The notes under the pieces were generated by a model, which saw only the letters and a program-made list of their open reading frames with translations, was not told the DNA's origin and ran no database searches. Shown here one piece after another: positions 51,982 through 59,994 of a stretch of 64,000 nucleotides of DNA (position 1 is the stretch's first letter; every line of letters starts with the position of its first letter). Where the stretch lies: contig CAJTOY010000001.1 of the NCBI GenBank assembly GCA_910578195.1, positions 1 through 64,000 of the forward strand, given 5' to 3'. This DNA is from an uncultured Christensenella sp. (GTDB taxonomy: Bacteria; Bacillota; Clostridia; Christensenellales; Borkfalkiaceae). A program made the translations under genes and the position numbers.

Positions 51982-53942
51982 TAGCCTTCTCCAGAAATGT
52001 GTCCATAAATCTCTTCTTCATCTTGCTGATAAAGTTGAGGCGGCGGGAAGGGAAGCGCACCAGCGTACTCTTCATTGTCCCAGCCATATCGTTTGTCAAG
52101 CGACTCTTCATCAACGAAGAAACGCCTTGACGGTTTGTCGTAATAGAGCCCAGCGGAGCTGCCCTCAAATCCGAGCAACCTATCCTTTAAGATGTCGCAC
52201 AGTACATCAAACTTAATAGGTTCTTTGTACCAGCCGCCACGCTTATTCGGAACGCCGCGCCTATCGTCTTGCGTTACTCTGTACAAACTCAAAATCCTGT
52301 GAGCTAAATCGATGATTGCCGATATGCCTTGGATATCCATTTTGTTCAGCCTGCGCATTTGTTCAATTTTGTGCGGGTGTACTACCAAGAGAACCGCGAC
52401 GTTGTACTTCTTGGCGAAGTCGATGAGCCGTGTAACAAATTCTTCTTGTTTCTGATATTTGTTCTGCTCATTAGCTTCGAGGTTGACCGACGTCAAGTTG
52501 TCGATGATGTGTAGTTTGCACCCATATTTTCTCGTGGAGTCTTCCATAGATTTCAGTATGGAATCTACCTTATGGTCGTAGCCGTCCTTGTAGATGAAGA
52601 GCCTTCCGCGATAGTATTCGTTCATCGCTTTTTGTGCTTCGGGAGTTACCTTCCAATAAGTCGCTCCGTTGAAGTTGTACTCTCTTACGTTGCGCTGTCC
52701 GGCGAGGATGTAGTTAATCCAGTTCTTGCTTTGGAAGTTAGGTAACTCGCCAGAGTAGAGGAAGGCGTTCTTATCTTCGTCCACCGCGTTACATATTAAC
52801 TGCGAGAGGAACGATGACTTACCAGAGCCGTTGACGCCCGTAACAATTGTGAATGTTCCGTAGAACAACTTCATAAGTTTCTTATCTAAGTCAGGGATGC
52901 CAGTCTTTATGCCGTCGATTTGATCCAAGTCAATGTTGGTGATATCGGAGAAGTCCGAGACACTATCGACGGGCGTGTCTTTTGCATTATGTATGAGTTC
53001 GAGTACAGCGTCTTTCCCTTCGTAGTACAAGACGTGGTTAAGGTCTTTCATAGGGAAGCGCTTGTCTTGCTCGGCATCGTAGTGAAAGAGTGGAATTCCG
53101 ACAACCTTTGTTCTCCAAGAACCAAGGCGGAACACACATTCCTTTTGCATTTTGATGCCTGCTTCATCATTATCCGAACAAATGATGATGCTCTCGAACT
53201 GTTCGAGCCAATCAAAGTTTTCCTCAATCCAGCCATAGTTGTTTGCACCAAGTGGTACCGAAACTGCATTTGTGAAGCCCGCCTCGATGGCAGCCATACA
53301 GTCAATTTCGCCCTCGCAAATCAAGAGGGGAGAGGTCGTGTTGACTCTGTTCATATTGAAGAGTAGAGGAGTTGTGTCTGCGTCCTTTTGACACCAAGCC
53401 TTAATCTCGCCGTTTGACTTATCAATCTTATGTGATGGACGATATTTAACAAGGCAGAGTACATCGTTGGTGTCGTAATAGTTGAACACGATATTGCCGT
53501 GAGCATCTTCGCGGACGTCAACCGCATCTACGGTGGTCTGTGATATATGTCGTTGAGCCAAATATGTATAGACGTGCTCTTTGTCGTTCAGTGGCTCTTC
53601 TTTTGGGTATCTGTACTGATATTTAGTTTTGACGCCTTTCTCTCCGAAAGAGACGGACATCTTTGCTTCCTCGAATAATTTTTGCAGTGCCTCAAGATAT
53701 GTCATTCCCGTGTGAGTGTACGCATCGATGATATCTGTATTTCTACCGCACCCAAAGCAGTGGAAACTGAATGTCTTTGGGTTGTAGATGAAACTCGGTG
53801 AGTCTTCTAAATGCCACGGGCATAGTGCTTTTTTATTTACGGCATCATACTTTTCGAGGTTTAATAGCTCAGCAATTATTTCTGCGTTTCTGTCGCCGAG
53901 CTTCGCTTTTGCTTTTAGAATTTGTTCCTTTTCGACAAGAAT
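51981..53942 (-). CDS. Primase-helicase (CHC2, TOPRIM, DnaB-like)
   Basis: This protein, 653 aa when read from an ATT at 53942, is a T7 gp4-like fusion. A CHC2 zinc finger (Cys41, His44, Cys62, Cys65; CPWH then CFGCG) is followed by a TOPRIM domain (CEGEIDCMAA, then ICSDNDEAG) and a RecA/DnaB helicase with Walker A NGSGKSS and HIIDNLTS. The zinc finger is encoded upstream of the first ATG (53705), and no ATG, GTG or TTG lies in that part. TTGGAGG is nine bases before the ATT, so a rare ATT start is likeliest. The frame also meets the TAG of the preceding nuclease, so read-through is an alternative. Confidence 0.85.
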   Translation of the reverse strand: MLVEKEQILKAKAKLGDRNAEIIAELLNLEKYDAVNKKALCPWHLEDSPSFIYNPKTFSFHCFGCGRNTDIIDAYTHTGMTYLEALQKLFEEAKMSVSFGEKGVKTKYQYRYPKEEPLNDKEHVYTYLAQRHISQTTVDAVDVREDAHGNIVFNYYDTNDVLCLVKYRPSHKIDKSNGEIKAWCQKDADTTPLLFNMNRVNTTSPLLICEGEIDCMAAIEAGFTNAVSVPLGANNYGWIEENFDWLEQFESIIICSDNDEAGIKMQKECVFRLGSWRTKVVGIPLFHYDAEQDKRFPMKDLNHVLYYEGKDAVLELIHNAKDTPVDSVSDFSDITNIDLDQIDGIKTGIPDLDKKLMKLFYGTFTIVTGVNGSGKSSFLSQLICNAVDEDKNAFLYSGELPNFQSKNWINYILAGQRNVREYNFNGATYWKVTPEAQKAMNEYYRGRLFIYKDGYDHKVDSILKSMEDSTRKYGCKLHIIDNLTSVNLEANEQNKYQKQEEFVTRLIDFAKKYNVAVLLVVHPHKIEQMRRLNKMDIQGISAIIDLAHRILSLYRVTQDDRRGVPNKRGGWYKEPIKFDVLCDILKDRLLGFEGSSAGLYYDKPSRRFFVDEESLDKRYGWDNEEYAGALPFPPPQLYQQDEEEIYGHISGEG

Positions 53943-53960
53943 AAGCCTATACCTCCAATG

Positions 53961-54716
53961 CTATATTTTGCTTTCGCAATACTCGCGATGATTGCACAAG
54001 TTCTCGCTAAAGAACTCGTCACACGTCGGTGTGAAATCCCAACACTCACGGATTTCTTTCACCGTTTCTCTTGCCCAACTTAAAGCTTCGTTTAAGCTGG
54101 ACTCGTCGAACGGTATGTCAATCGACATATTTTTTCTGAACATCATAAAGCGAAGGATATCTGGGTATCTACCGTATTTTTTCTTCACAAATAATGCGTA
54201 CAGATAAAGCTGTCGTGCATATTCCGCTTGTTCGCGCTTGTTCTTGAAAGAACTCTTGGATTTATAGTCTTGTATAATAAGCTTTCCGTCTTTGTCTTCA
54301 AAAACTAAGTCGATTACGCCGTTAAAAGTCCAGTCGTCAATTTCGTAATCGAACTGTGATTCAACTTCTAATATTTTTCTGTCATCATATCCTGCAAAGT
54401 TTTTCAGGTACTCAAGTCCTTGGTCGTAGTAGAGCTTTCGCATATCTTTGCAGTACTTGGTGGAGGGGAATTTTTCGGGCACTGCCGCGTCAAATTCCCA
54501 CTCATATATGCCTACCAAATCCCAAAGGGTAAGTTCGCCCTTTGCATATCTCTCCATAATGGAGTGAACTTCAAGACCATAAGAACTGAAACAATTTCCG
54601 ATGCCTTTCTTGTGGTCTATGTATGTCATCTTGTACCCGTACTTGCAGGTGTGGAATGCTGATAACTTAGAAAAACTATACCGTTCCTTTCTTGGCTCTC
54701 CGCTTACCAAGGGCAA
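53961..54716 (-). CDS. Cas4/RecB-like PD-(D/E)XK nuclease
   Basis: This 251-aa nuclease has the RecB-type core (FNGVIDLVFE, then LIIQDYKSKS) and Cys residues that frame an Fe-S cluster: FHTC near the N-terminus and CDEFFSENLCNHREYC at the C-terminus, as in Cas4/AddB-type nucleases. It probably makes single strands for the ERF annealase. The start is TTG at 54716 with GAGGA upstream, overlapping the SSB gene end. It ends with TAG, in frame with the primase-helicase. Confidence 0.85.
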   Translation of the reverse strand: MPLVSGEPRKERYSFSKLSAFHTCKYGYKMTYIDHKKGIGNCFSSYGLEVHSIMERYAKGELTLWDLVGIYEWEFDAAVPEKFPSTKYCKDMRKLYYDQGLEYLKNFAGYDDRKILEVESQFDYEIDDWTFNGVIDLVFEDKDGKLIIQDYKSKSSFKNKREQAEYARQLYLYALFVKKKYGRYPDILRFMMFRKNMSIDIPFDESSLNEALSWARETVKEIRECWDFTPTCDEFFSENLCNHREYCESKI

Positions 54717-55102
54717 GCGTCCTCAGCCGCCGCGGGAGCAGGTTCCTCTGTCGGCTTATCTTTCTTTTTCGTGTCTGTCGCGGGAGTGTTGCTGCTTGCT
54801 CTTTCGCTGCCTTCGATTTCTGCTTCGAGGATGAGGAAGCGGAAGAAGGACTTCTTGCCGTCGTCTGTGTCTCTGCGTTCGTTGGTGAACTTCGACTTTG
54901 TGATAATGATGCGGTCTTCGCGCTTTAATCCTTTCAAGGTGTTAACCGCCTTGCCGATAACGCGAGGGAACCACGACGAGTTGACGTAGTCGCCGTTGCT
55001 GTCTTTTTCCGATGTTGTGATTTGAAGGTCAACGTACTTGCCGTTCTCGGACGGTGTTACTTTCCATACTTTTGCGTAGATTTTGTTGTCGTTAAAAATC
55101 AT
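54704..55102 (-). CDS. Single-strand DNA-binding protein
   Basis: This 132-aa protein has an OB-like N-terminal body (IYAKVWKVTPSENGKYVDLQ) and an acidic, Pro/Ala-rich disordered tail that ends DACPW, similar to the SSB tip DDIPF that binds partner proteins. It sits between ERF and the nuclease, the usual recombination trio. Its ATG overlaps the ERF stop, with GGGAG upstream. Confidence 0.75.
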   Translation of the reverse strand: MIFNDNKIYAKVWKVTPSENGKYVDLQITTSEKDSNGDYVNSSWFPRVIGKAVNTLKGLKREDRIIITKSKFTNERRDTDDGKKSFFRFLILEAEIEGSERASSNTPATDTKKKDKPTEEPAPAAAEDACPW

Positions 55103-55103
55103 T

Positions 55104-55877
55104 TCATTTCTCCCTTTTGGATGTCTTTGTGTTATCTTTGGTTGCTTCGAGTTTCTTAAACTCTTCCATAACCGCGCCGCAAATGTCTATCGACTTAATA
55201 CTGGAAGGGTTGGAGTTTCCGCCGTTGAGCTTTCCGACGACTTCCATAACCTGTTCTTTTGTGAAGCCCTTCTTCATAAGCTCTGAGCCTTTATCGACGA
55301 CTTCCTTAACAGCTTTCGCAAGTTCTTCTGCCGCAGCTTTTTGCTCTTTTTCTAAGTCGTAGTTTTCGGCTTCTTTTTGCTTGCTTCTGTAAGCGTCGGG
55401 GTCTGCCTCGGTGGTTGCGAGCTGCAAGGCTTTCATAAGGTAGTATCTGTTGCCGTATGTTGCGCCAGCGCCGAATGCTTGTGCCGCATCTTCCATCTGC
55501 CCGATGTATGCCCATCTGCACTCGAACCTGTCGTTAGGGTCGTCTGTGTTAACCCACGTGTAAACCACTTCGGCTTTGACGATAACCTCGTTGACGGGTA
55601 CGGTGTAATCGACGACTACATCTTTGCCTTTCTCGTCCTTGACCTTTTTTGTCTTGGGCTTTTCGTATGTATAAGGTTCGACTGTTAAAGTCCCTGGCAC
55701 GATGGAAGGGTAGAGCATAACTCCGTACTTCTGCATACAAGCCGTAACCTTTGCCTGAATTTCCTCTTCGGGTACATACCTGTAGTTAAAGCCCGCTTTG
55801 GTCTTTTGAAGAACGCCGGCAGCGTCGGCAATCTTCAAAATCTTTTGGTGAATGTTTAACTTTTCTGTATCTGGCAT
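55104..55877 (-). CDS. ERF-family single-strand annealing protein
   Basis: This 257-aa recombinase anneals complementary single strands in phage recombination and replication. The N-terminal ERF domain (1-170) shows FNYRYVPEEEI and GQMEDAAQAFGAGATYGNRY. The C-terminal part is a Lys/Glu-rich helical tail. AAGGAGG precedes the ATG. With the nuclease and SSB it forms an annealing-type recombination system. Confidence 0.88.
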   Translation of the reverse strand: MPDTEKLNIHQKILKIADAAGVLQKTKAGFNYRYVPEEEIQAKVTACMQKYGVMLYPSIVPGTLTVEPYTYEKPKTKKVKDEKGKDVVVDYTVPVNEVIVKAEVVYTWVNTDDPNDRFECRWAYIGQMEDAAQAFGAGATYGNRYYLMKALQLATTEADPDAYRSKQKEAENYDLEKEQKAAAEELAKAVKEVVDKGSELMKKGFTKEQVMEVVGKLNGGNSNPSSIKSIDICGAVMEEFKKLEATKDNTKTSKREK

Positions 55878-55892
55878 TTTTGCCTCCTTTAA

Positions 55893-56138
55893 TTATTTGT
55901 CTTCGTTATGGATACCGTTGAGTATCATTCTTTCCCAGTCTTCTTCTGGGGTACAGGAGATGTGTTCTTCAACTTCGTGGACAGTTCCAGATAGCTCAAT
56001 ATCACATCTTCCAAACTCGTTGATTGCTTGTGTTATTTCGTTCAGCGATATAGATAACTTTCGCCAAGCTCCAGCGGTATCACGCAGATAGAGGAACGCG
56101 GAAGTTAAATCATGACGCGCAAATCTTGTCTCGCCCAT
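55893..56138 (-). CDS. Early protein, unknown
   Basis: This 81-aa acidic protein (begins MGETRFARHDLTSAFLYLRD) is encoded between ERF and two small genes. Its ribosome site is weak. Its start overlaps the stop region of the upstream gene, so coupling is likely. No family is recognised. Confidence 0.5.
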   Translation of the reverse strand: MGETRFARHDLTSAFLYLRDTAGAWRKLSISLNEITQAINEFGRCDIELSGTVHEVEEHISCTPEEDWERMILNGIHNEDK

Positions 56139-56140
56139 AA

Positions 56141-56470
56141 TTATTGTTTCTTAGTTTGGCGCTGAGCGCCTTTAAGCAATGCTTTAAGATTTGCGTGTGT
56201 ATATCCGCTTGCCTTAGCGAGGCACATAAGCAATCCCTTTTCTTCGTCGAACTCCTCGTCGTGAGCCTTAGAAATATATTTCTTACCGTTGACGATCAAA
56301 ATGGTAGTAGGGTCATTAAAGATGACGCGCATTCCTTCTATTTTGTCGTGAGGGATAAACTGTAAAGTCCCTGTCATTGTCATTGGAAAAACTACAGGCT
56401 TTGCGCTGAGAATTTCCTTGGCGATTGCATCATCGATGCTGTGCCTGAGTTGGTGGATTATTTCGTCCAT
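56141..56470 (-). CDS. Early protein, unknown
   Basis: This 109-aa protein has a helical N-terminus, a beta-rich middle (MTMTGTLQFIPHDKIEGMRV) and a basic Gln/Lys tail. AAGGAG precedes the ATG. It may act with the recombination genes; no motif is recognised. Confidence 0.55.
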   Translation of the reverse strand: MDEIIHQLRHSIDDAIAKEILSAKPVVFPMTMTGTLQFIPHDKIEGMRVIFNDPTTILIVNGKKYISKAHDEEFDEEKGLLMCLAKASGYTHANLKALLKGAQRQTKKQ

Positions 56471-56481
56471 AATTTATCTCC

Positions 56482-57053
56482 TTATTTTTTTGTTTCTTCA
56501 AATAAATTGGATGCTATCAAGTCAGCAACGCTGATGAGCGTTACGAGCTTTGAGTTGTCTTGTGCTTTGCTCAAGCTATAGTCTCCGCCTTTGGTGGCAG
56601 AATCAAAACCACCCATATGCCATCGAATAGCGAGCAATTCTTCAAGCGAGAGTTTGATGTACCACTGCAAAATAATGCAGCTCTTTTCGCCGTGCCCGAG
56701 TGGAACTCTTTCGTCAACTTCGTAGATTTCCTTAACAACCCAGTTGCCGTTTTCATCCTTGACGTTGCGTGTTCCGCGCTATAGTAGTTAACCTTACAAA
56801 GGTCGTGGAAGAGGGCGGTGACCGCGATGGTTTCTTTTGAGTAACCAAGTTGGTAGATGTCGTTCAACCTTGTGAGTTCTCTGTGTACGTTCAACGAGTG
56901 TTCGCATAATCCGCCTTCGTAGTTGCCGTGAAATCTTGTGCTTGCTGGTGCAGTGAAGAAGTCGGTGCTTTCGAGCCATTTCAAAAGCTCTTCAATGCCA
57001 TCGCGCTTAATGTCTTCTCCGCAAATAGATAGGAATGTTTCTTTGTTTGTCAT
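56482..57053 (-). pseudogene. HD-domain phosphohydrolase with a frameshift
   Basis: The N-terminal half (CEHSLNVHRELTRL, then ALFHDLCKVNYYS) is an HD-type metal phosphohydrolase, common in clostridial phages. At about 56774-56780 the frame shifts: the continuing frame is unlike the family, while the -1 frame reads RNVKDENGNWVVKEIYEVDE and goes on to GHGEKS and IRWHMGGFD, the expected family C-terminus, ending at 56482. One missing G explains it. No slippery heptamer is present, so a mutation or sequence error is likelier than programmed frameshifting. CGGAGA precedes the ATG. Confidence 0.75.
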
Positions 57054-57064
57054 ACCGTCTCCGT

Positions 57065-57087
57065 GTGTCTAAATATGTTTTATAATG
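57065..57087 (+). promoter_or_regulatory. 23-bp element, copy 4
   Basis: GTGTCTAAATATG, TTT, TATAATG. It lies between the DUF488 and HD genes within the early operon, 12 bp upstream of the HD gene ATG. Confidence 0.65.
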
Positions 57088-57094
57088 TTATAAA

Positions 57095-57457
57095 TTAAAG
57101 AGTGATTTCGTCGCACTTGATATTGTTTGCCGTAAGCCATTCAGCAACTAAATGTCTATGACAGAAGTCCGTTGGCTTTTCGTAACATATGAGGGCTATA
57201 TCTTTGCCGCCACTCAATTTTAACAGCTCATTATAAACTGTTTGAGGGGAGAGGGTAGATAAGACCTCATCATTGAAGTGTTCTATGTAGTAGTTATTGT
57301 CGCCGTTCTTTTTCCATTCACTGAAGAATGAATACTTCGGTGCAAGTTTTTTATATTGAAGTCCGTTGTACCAAGCGGGTGCCTTACCGCAAATTGATAT
57401 CGGGACAACATTTGGTGGAAGCTTGTTGAGCTTCGCAAAGTAGGATGTATAAATCAT
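57095..57457 (-). CDS. DUF488-type protein
   Basis: This 120-aa protein ends with CYEKPTDFCHRHLVAEWL, the hallmark of the DUF488 family, whose Cys and His residues suggest redox or nucleotide binding. Function of the family is unsettled; it occurs in phages and defence neighbourhoods. CGGAGAAC precedes the ATG, which overlaps the upstream stop. Confidence 0.75.
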   Translation of the reverse strand: MIYTSYFAKLNKLPPNVVPISICGKAPAWYNGLQYKKLAPKYSFFSEWKKNGDNNYYIEHFNDEVLSTLSPQTVYNELLKLSGGKDIALICYEKPTDFCHRHLVAEWLTANNIKCDEITL

Positions 57458-57684
57458 TGTTCTCCGCTACACTCACTGCACATCATAGTACCGAGCTCTG
57501 CGTCTCCGAGTGGAGCGCCGCAGCAGACACAAACTTCTGCCATATTACGGAGTTCACGCTTTTGTTGTTGCCTGAGCTTATGATTGAGTTGACGCCGCGC
57601 TGAACGCTTTAATGAGGTGGTCGTGCTATCGAGCCGTGGATCCCAGCCAGCATCTTTTGCTGTTATCTTTTTTGTACTACGCAT
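57454..57684 (-). CDS. Small zinc-ribbon protein
   Basis: This 76-aa protein starts at 57684 (GGGAG upstream). A basic N-terminal half (STKKITAKDAGWDPRLDSTT and an Arg/Gln-rich helix) is followed by a zinc ribbon CVCCG/CSEC (about 50-72). It may bind nucleic acid. Its end overlaps the DUF488 gene start. Confidence 0.55.
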   Translation of the reverse strand: MRSTKKITAKDAGWDPRLDSTTTSLKRSARRQLNHKLRQQQKRELRNMAEVCVCCGAPLGDAELGTMMCSECSGEQ

Positions 57685-57976
57685 TTTTATCTCCCTTTGG
57701 GAACACGGATGAAAAAAGTTCCTCGAAGGCGTTTTTCTTCGGTTCCTCTTCAGATGCCTCTTTGACAACCTCAATGTCGAACCAGCGTAGATTTGCTGTG
57801 TTAACCATTCGCTTCCCGTTAGGAAGACCAATGCTTACCCACTGCTGGGTAGTAAGTGCAGTAGTAATCTCATCGACTTTTTCGGGTGGAACTTCGCATT
57901 GAACTGTGTCAGCGAAGTCACCGAAGGCACCATGTTGTTTCGCGCCAAAATAAAGCGTAAGTTTAATTCTGTCCAT
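57677..57976 (-). CDS. Early protein, unknown
   Basis: This 99-aa protein has an N-terminal beta-rich domain (KLTLYFGAKQHGAFGDFADT) and a Lys/Glu-rich C-terminus. GGAGAAC precedes the ATG. It is in the early operon between the zinc-ribbon and the NADAR fusion genes. No family is recognised. Confidence 0.55.
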   Translation of the reverse strand: MDRIKLTLYFGAKQHGAFGDFADTVQCEVPPEKVDEITTALTTQQWVSIGLPNGKRMVNTANLRWFDIEVVKEASEEEPKKNAFEELFSSVFPKGDKNA

Positions 57977-58928
57977 TTGTAAGTTCTCCTCTGATTCGCA
58001 TCAATATTTTGCCGAGCTTATTCTTGCCTTCACCGTTGCAAACGCCCCATTCTCTGTCGTTCCAATCATTACCCTCAATGAGTTGTACGGAACCGGTGGA
58101 GAGGAGTTTCTCTTTTAAGTCTGGATGCTGCATAAACTTGGCGCGGCACACCTCGTACATGATGTCTTCTTTGACTTGTTCCCAGTCGGAACGCAATTGG
58201 ACGTGTCGTCCAAGTTTCTTTGCCGCCGATGGGTCAAGGTCGCAAAATTCGTTTGCTCTTTTAGGGCACTTCATTGCGTGAAACGCCGCTTCGTTGTTCT
58301 TAAATGTGAGACCGAAGCAGGTAACGTCTCTTTCGTAGAAGTTGCTCAGGTAGTAATTGTTTCCTCTGAACTCTGTGATGTCGTTCATAACTTTTTCTCC
58401 GTTTATCCTTAAAAGAATTTCTCGAACAATCTCGTCATATCCTTCGACGTCACCTTCAATAGAACGGTAGGGGATGTTTCTGTCTTTCAGAAGCGAGATT
58501 ACCGACGCGCCAAGCGCATCCGACTCTGCCTCAGTTTGCTTGCGTCCAACGGGATTATACGGCTTAACTCTCAATAAGAGGTAGTTGAGGTTGTCGTAGG
58601 TGTTGAACACATCCATTACAGCCTTGTTAAAGTTTTCTGTAAGTCGTTCGTCGTTGTTGTACATTACACTTAAAGGGAGCGGGCTGTCGGTTACGATAAC
58701 ATCTACCTTACCAGCACAGCGGCTTATCCTGTAAGATTGTTCGCCAAATATGTATGCTTGGTTGCGGAACGCTTCATCGTTGCGTTCCCAAACCTTATCT
58801 TTTGCGTACTCGGTTATGAGTTCTGCATTAACTCCTGCCATTTTTATGCAGGAAAAGATGTATGCGGCGCCCGTGCTTTTACCTGCTCCCGGAACGCCGA
58901 AAAGATTTACGATAAGTGTTTTACTCAT
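57963..58928 (-). CDS. P-loop kinase fused to a NADAR domain
   Basis: This 321-aa protein joins two enzymes. The N-terminal part (1-180) is a P-loop nucleotide-kinase-like ATPase (GVPGAGKST near residue 11; VIVTDSPLPL as Walker B). The C-terminal part (about 182-318) is a NADAR (YbiA-like, DUF1768) domain: FRGNNYYLSNFYERDV, EAAFHAMKC, and the closing NDWNDREWGVCNGEGKNKLG. NADAR proteins process ADP-ribose derivatives and some remove ADP-ribose from guanine in DNA. An internal GGAGA plus ATG at 58388 could yield NADAR alone. It may counter host ADP-ribosylation defence, which is inference. TTGGAG precedes the ATG. Confidence 0.8.
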   Translation of the reverse strand: MSKTLIVNLFGVPGAGKSTGAAYIFSCIKMAGVNAELITEYAKDKVWERNDEAFRNQAYIFGEQSYRISRCAGKVDVIVTDSPLPLSVMYNNDERLTENFNKAVMDVFNTYDNLNYLLLRVKPYNPVGRKQTEAESDALGASVISLLKDRNIPYRSIEGDVEGYDEIVREILLRINGEKVMNDITEFRGNNYYLSNFYERDVTCFGLTFKNNEAAFHAMKCPKRANEFCDLDPSAAKKLGRHVQLRSDWEQVKEDIMYEVCRAKFMQHPDLKEKLLSTGSVQLIEGNDWNDREWGVCNGEGKNKLGKILMRIRGELTNGQN

Positions 58929-59359
58929 TTGCGATTCTCCAAAAGCAAATCCAACATTTTCATTGTGTATTCAGTAGGTTCGTCTACGAAGATGCGTGCG
59001 CCAAGTTCTTCAAGGGCATCTTTGTCATCTTTGTCTATTTGACCGTAGCCATTCGTGTTCTTCGGTCTCAACAAACCGTCTTGCTTTCCTGATTGCTTAA
59101 TCTTGAGCGTCGCTGCATTGTCTGGCTTATACTTATCGCAGTAACCGTGGCAGCACGTGCAGTTATCTGCTCCGCACATATTGTGCCATCCATCACCAGA
59201 GAAGCCATAAACAGCATTGTATCTGCAAAACTCACAAGTGAATTTGTCTTTGTATTGTTCTGCGAGTTGCTTAACGTCGTAATCCCATAGTTCTTTATTG
59301 ACTTGCCCAAGCTCTTTTTCAAGCTCAGATTTTTTATTTAATAATTCTTGCTTATCCAT
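58925..59359 (-). CDS. Cys-rich protein with coiled-coil N-terminus
   Basis: This 144-aa protein begins with a helical LNKKSELEKELGQVNKELWD segment, followed by a Cys-rich zinc site (CEFC, then CGADNCTCCHGYC) and a helical C-terminus. The ATG at 59359 is chosen over one upstream because CGAGG lies before it. Its stop overlaps the kinase-NADAR start. Function is unknown; a zinc-binding adaptor is plausible. Confidence 0.55.
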   Translation of the reverse strand: MDKQELLNKKSELEKELGQVNKELWDYDVKQLAEQYKDKFTCEFCRYNAVYGFSGDGWHNMCGADNCTCCHGYCDKYKPDNAATLKIKQSGKQDGLLRPKNTNGYGQIDKDDKDALEELGARIFVDEPTEYTMKMLDLLLENRK

Positions 59360-59376
59360 CGGGTAAATACCTCGCT

Positions 59377-59631
59377 TTAAGATGTTGGTGTTCGTTTGTT
59401 CCATATATCAGCCGCTTCTTCGCGAGAGTCGTAAATCAAGCGACCTAACGGCTCGTCTGGCTCTGTTGCGATGGGGCATTGAACGCCGTCGGCTTCTTCG
59501 TGGACTAACATATAACCCAAGCCGCTCCACGGATCGTCTTCGTATTCGTCTGGATGAATGTTTCCTTCATCGTCACAGACAACAATTCTTACTTCTCTGC
59601 CACAAAAGGGGCAAGTTAACTTTTTGTCCAT
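59377..59631 (-). CDS. Lar-like restriction alleviation protein
   Basis: This 84-aa zinc protein begins KLTCPFCGREVRIV and ends YDSREEAADIWNKRTPTS, the pattern of the Lar/restriction-alleviation family (CPFCG ... EEAixxWNxR). Lar-type proteins modulate type I restriction to protect unmodified DNA. It is among the first genes of the early operon, where anti-restriction genes are placed. TGAGG precedes the ATG. Confidence 0.65.
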   Translation of the reverse strand: MDKKLTCPFCGREVRIVVCDDEGNIHPDEYEDDPWSGLGYMLVHEEADGVQCPIATEPDEPLGRLIYDSREEAADIWNKRTPTS

Positions 59632-59667
59632 ATTTATACCTCAATAAAAGATCAGTTTTATTCAAAT

Positions 59668-59805
59668 TTATTTGTCGCTCAGCTTAATGCCGGTGCCAAT
59701 ACATTTGAACACAAATCGTATGCTGGCAATTACCGTCGTTGTGATTGATGCCCAAAGAGGCATACCCGTTGTCCAAGCAGCAATGATGATGCAAGTAGTT
59801 AGCAT
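59668..59805 (-). CDS. 45-aa membrane peptide
   Basis: This 45-aa peptide (MLTTCIIIAAWTTGMPLWAS and on) is one predicted membrane segment with a basic end. GGAGGGA is three bases before the ATG. A different frame over the same region is Cys/His-rich and lacks such a site. The role may be membrane or exclusion related. Confidence 0.55.
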   Translation of the reverse strand: MLTTCIIIAAWTTGMPLWASITTTVIASIRFVFKCIGTGIKLSDK

Positions 59806-59820
59806 AGTTCCCTCCGTATT

Positions 59821-59907
59821 TTAATATCTTGGCGGTCTCTGGTCGCCATCTATGTATAGTAGGGCGAGCAAAGCCCCACACATAAGACCTAACATAAAGT
59901 AAATCAT
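59821..59907 (-). CDS. 28-aa membrane peptide
   Basis: The first frame of the early operon encodes MIYFMLGLMCGALLALLYID plus DGDQRPPRY-type residues: one membrane segment with a short tail. GGAGAGA precedes the ATG. It lies about 100 bp from the early promoter. Early phage membrane peptides often modify host functions; this one is unassigned. Confidence 0.5.
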   Translation of the reverse strand: MIYFMLGLMCGALLALLYIDGDQRPPRY

Positions 59908-59923
59908 TATTCTCTCCGTAGTA

Positions 59924-59946
59924 GTGTCTAAATATGTCGTATAATA
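59924..59946 (+). promoter_or_regulatory. 23-bp element, copy 5
   Basis: GTGTCTAAATATG, TCG, TATAATA. It lies in the leader of the early operon, 71 bp from copy 6. Confidence 0.65.
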
Positions 59947-59994
59947 TTTATTAAGGAAGCCGCATCAGCAAAATGGCGGCACTTATCCTATTAT

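Noticed and set aside
59684..59881. 65-codon Cys/His-rich minus-strand frame
   Set aside because: It lacks a ribosome site and spans two smaller frames (59668-59805, 59821-59907) that have good sites and membrane-peptide composition.
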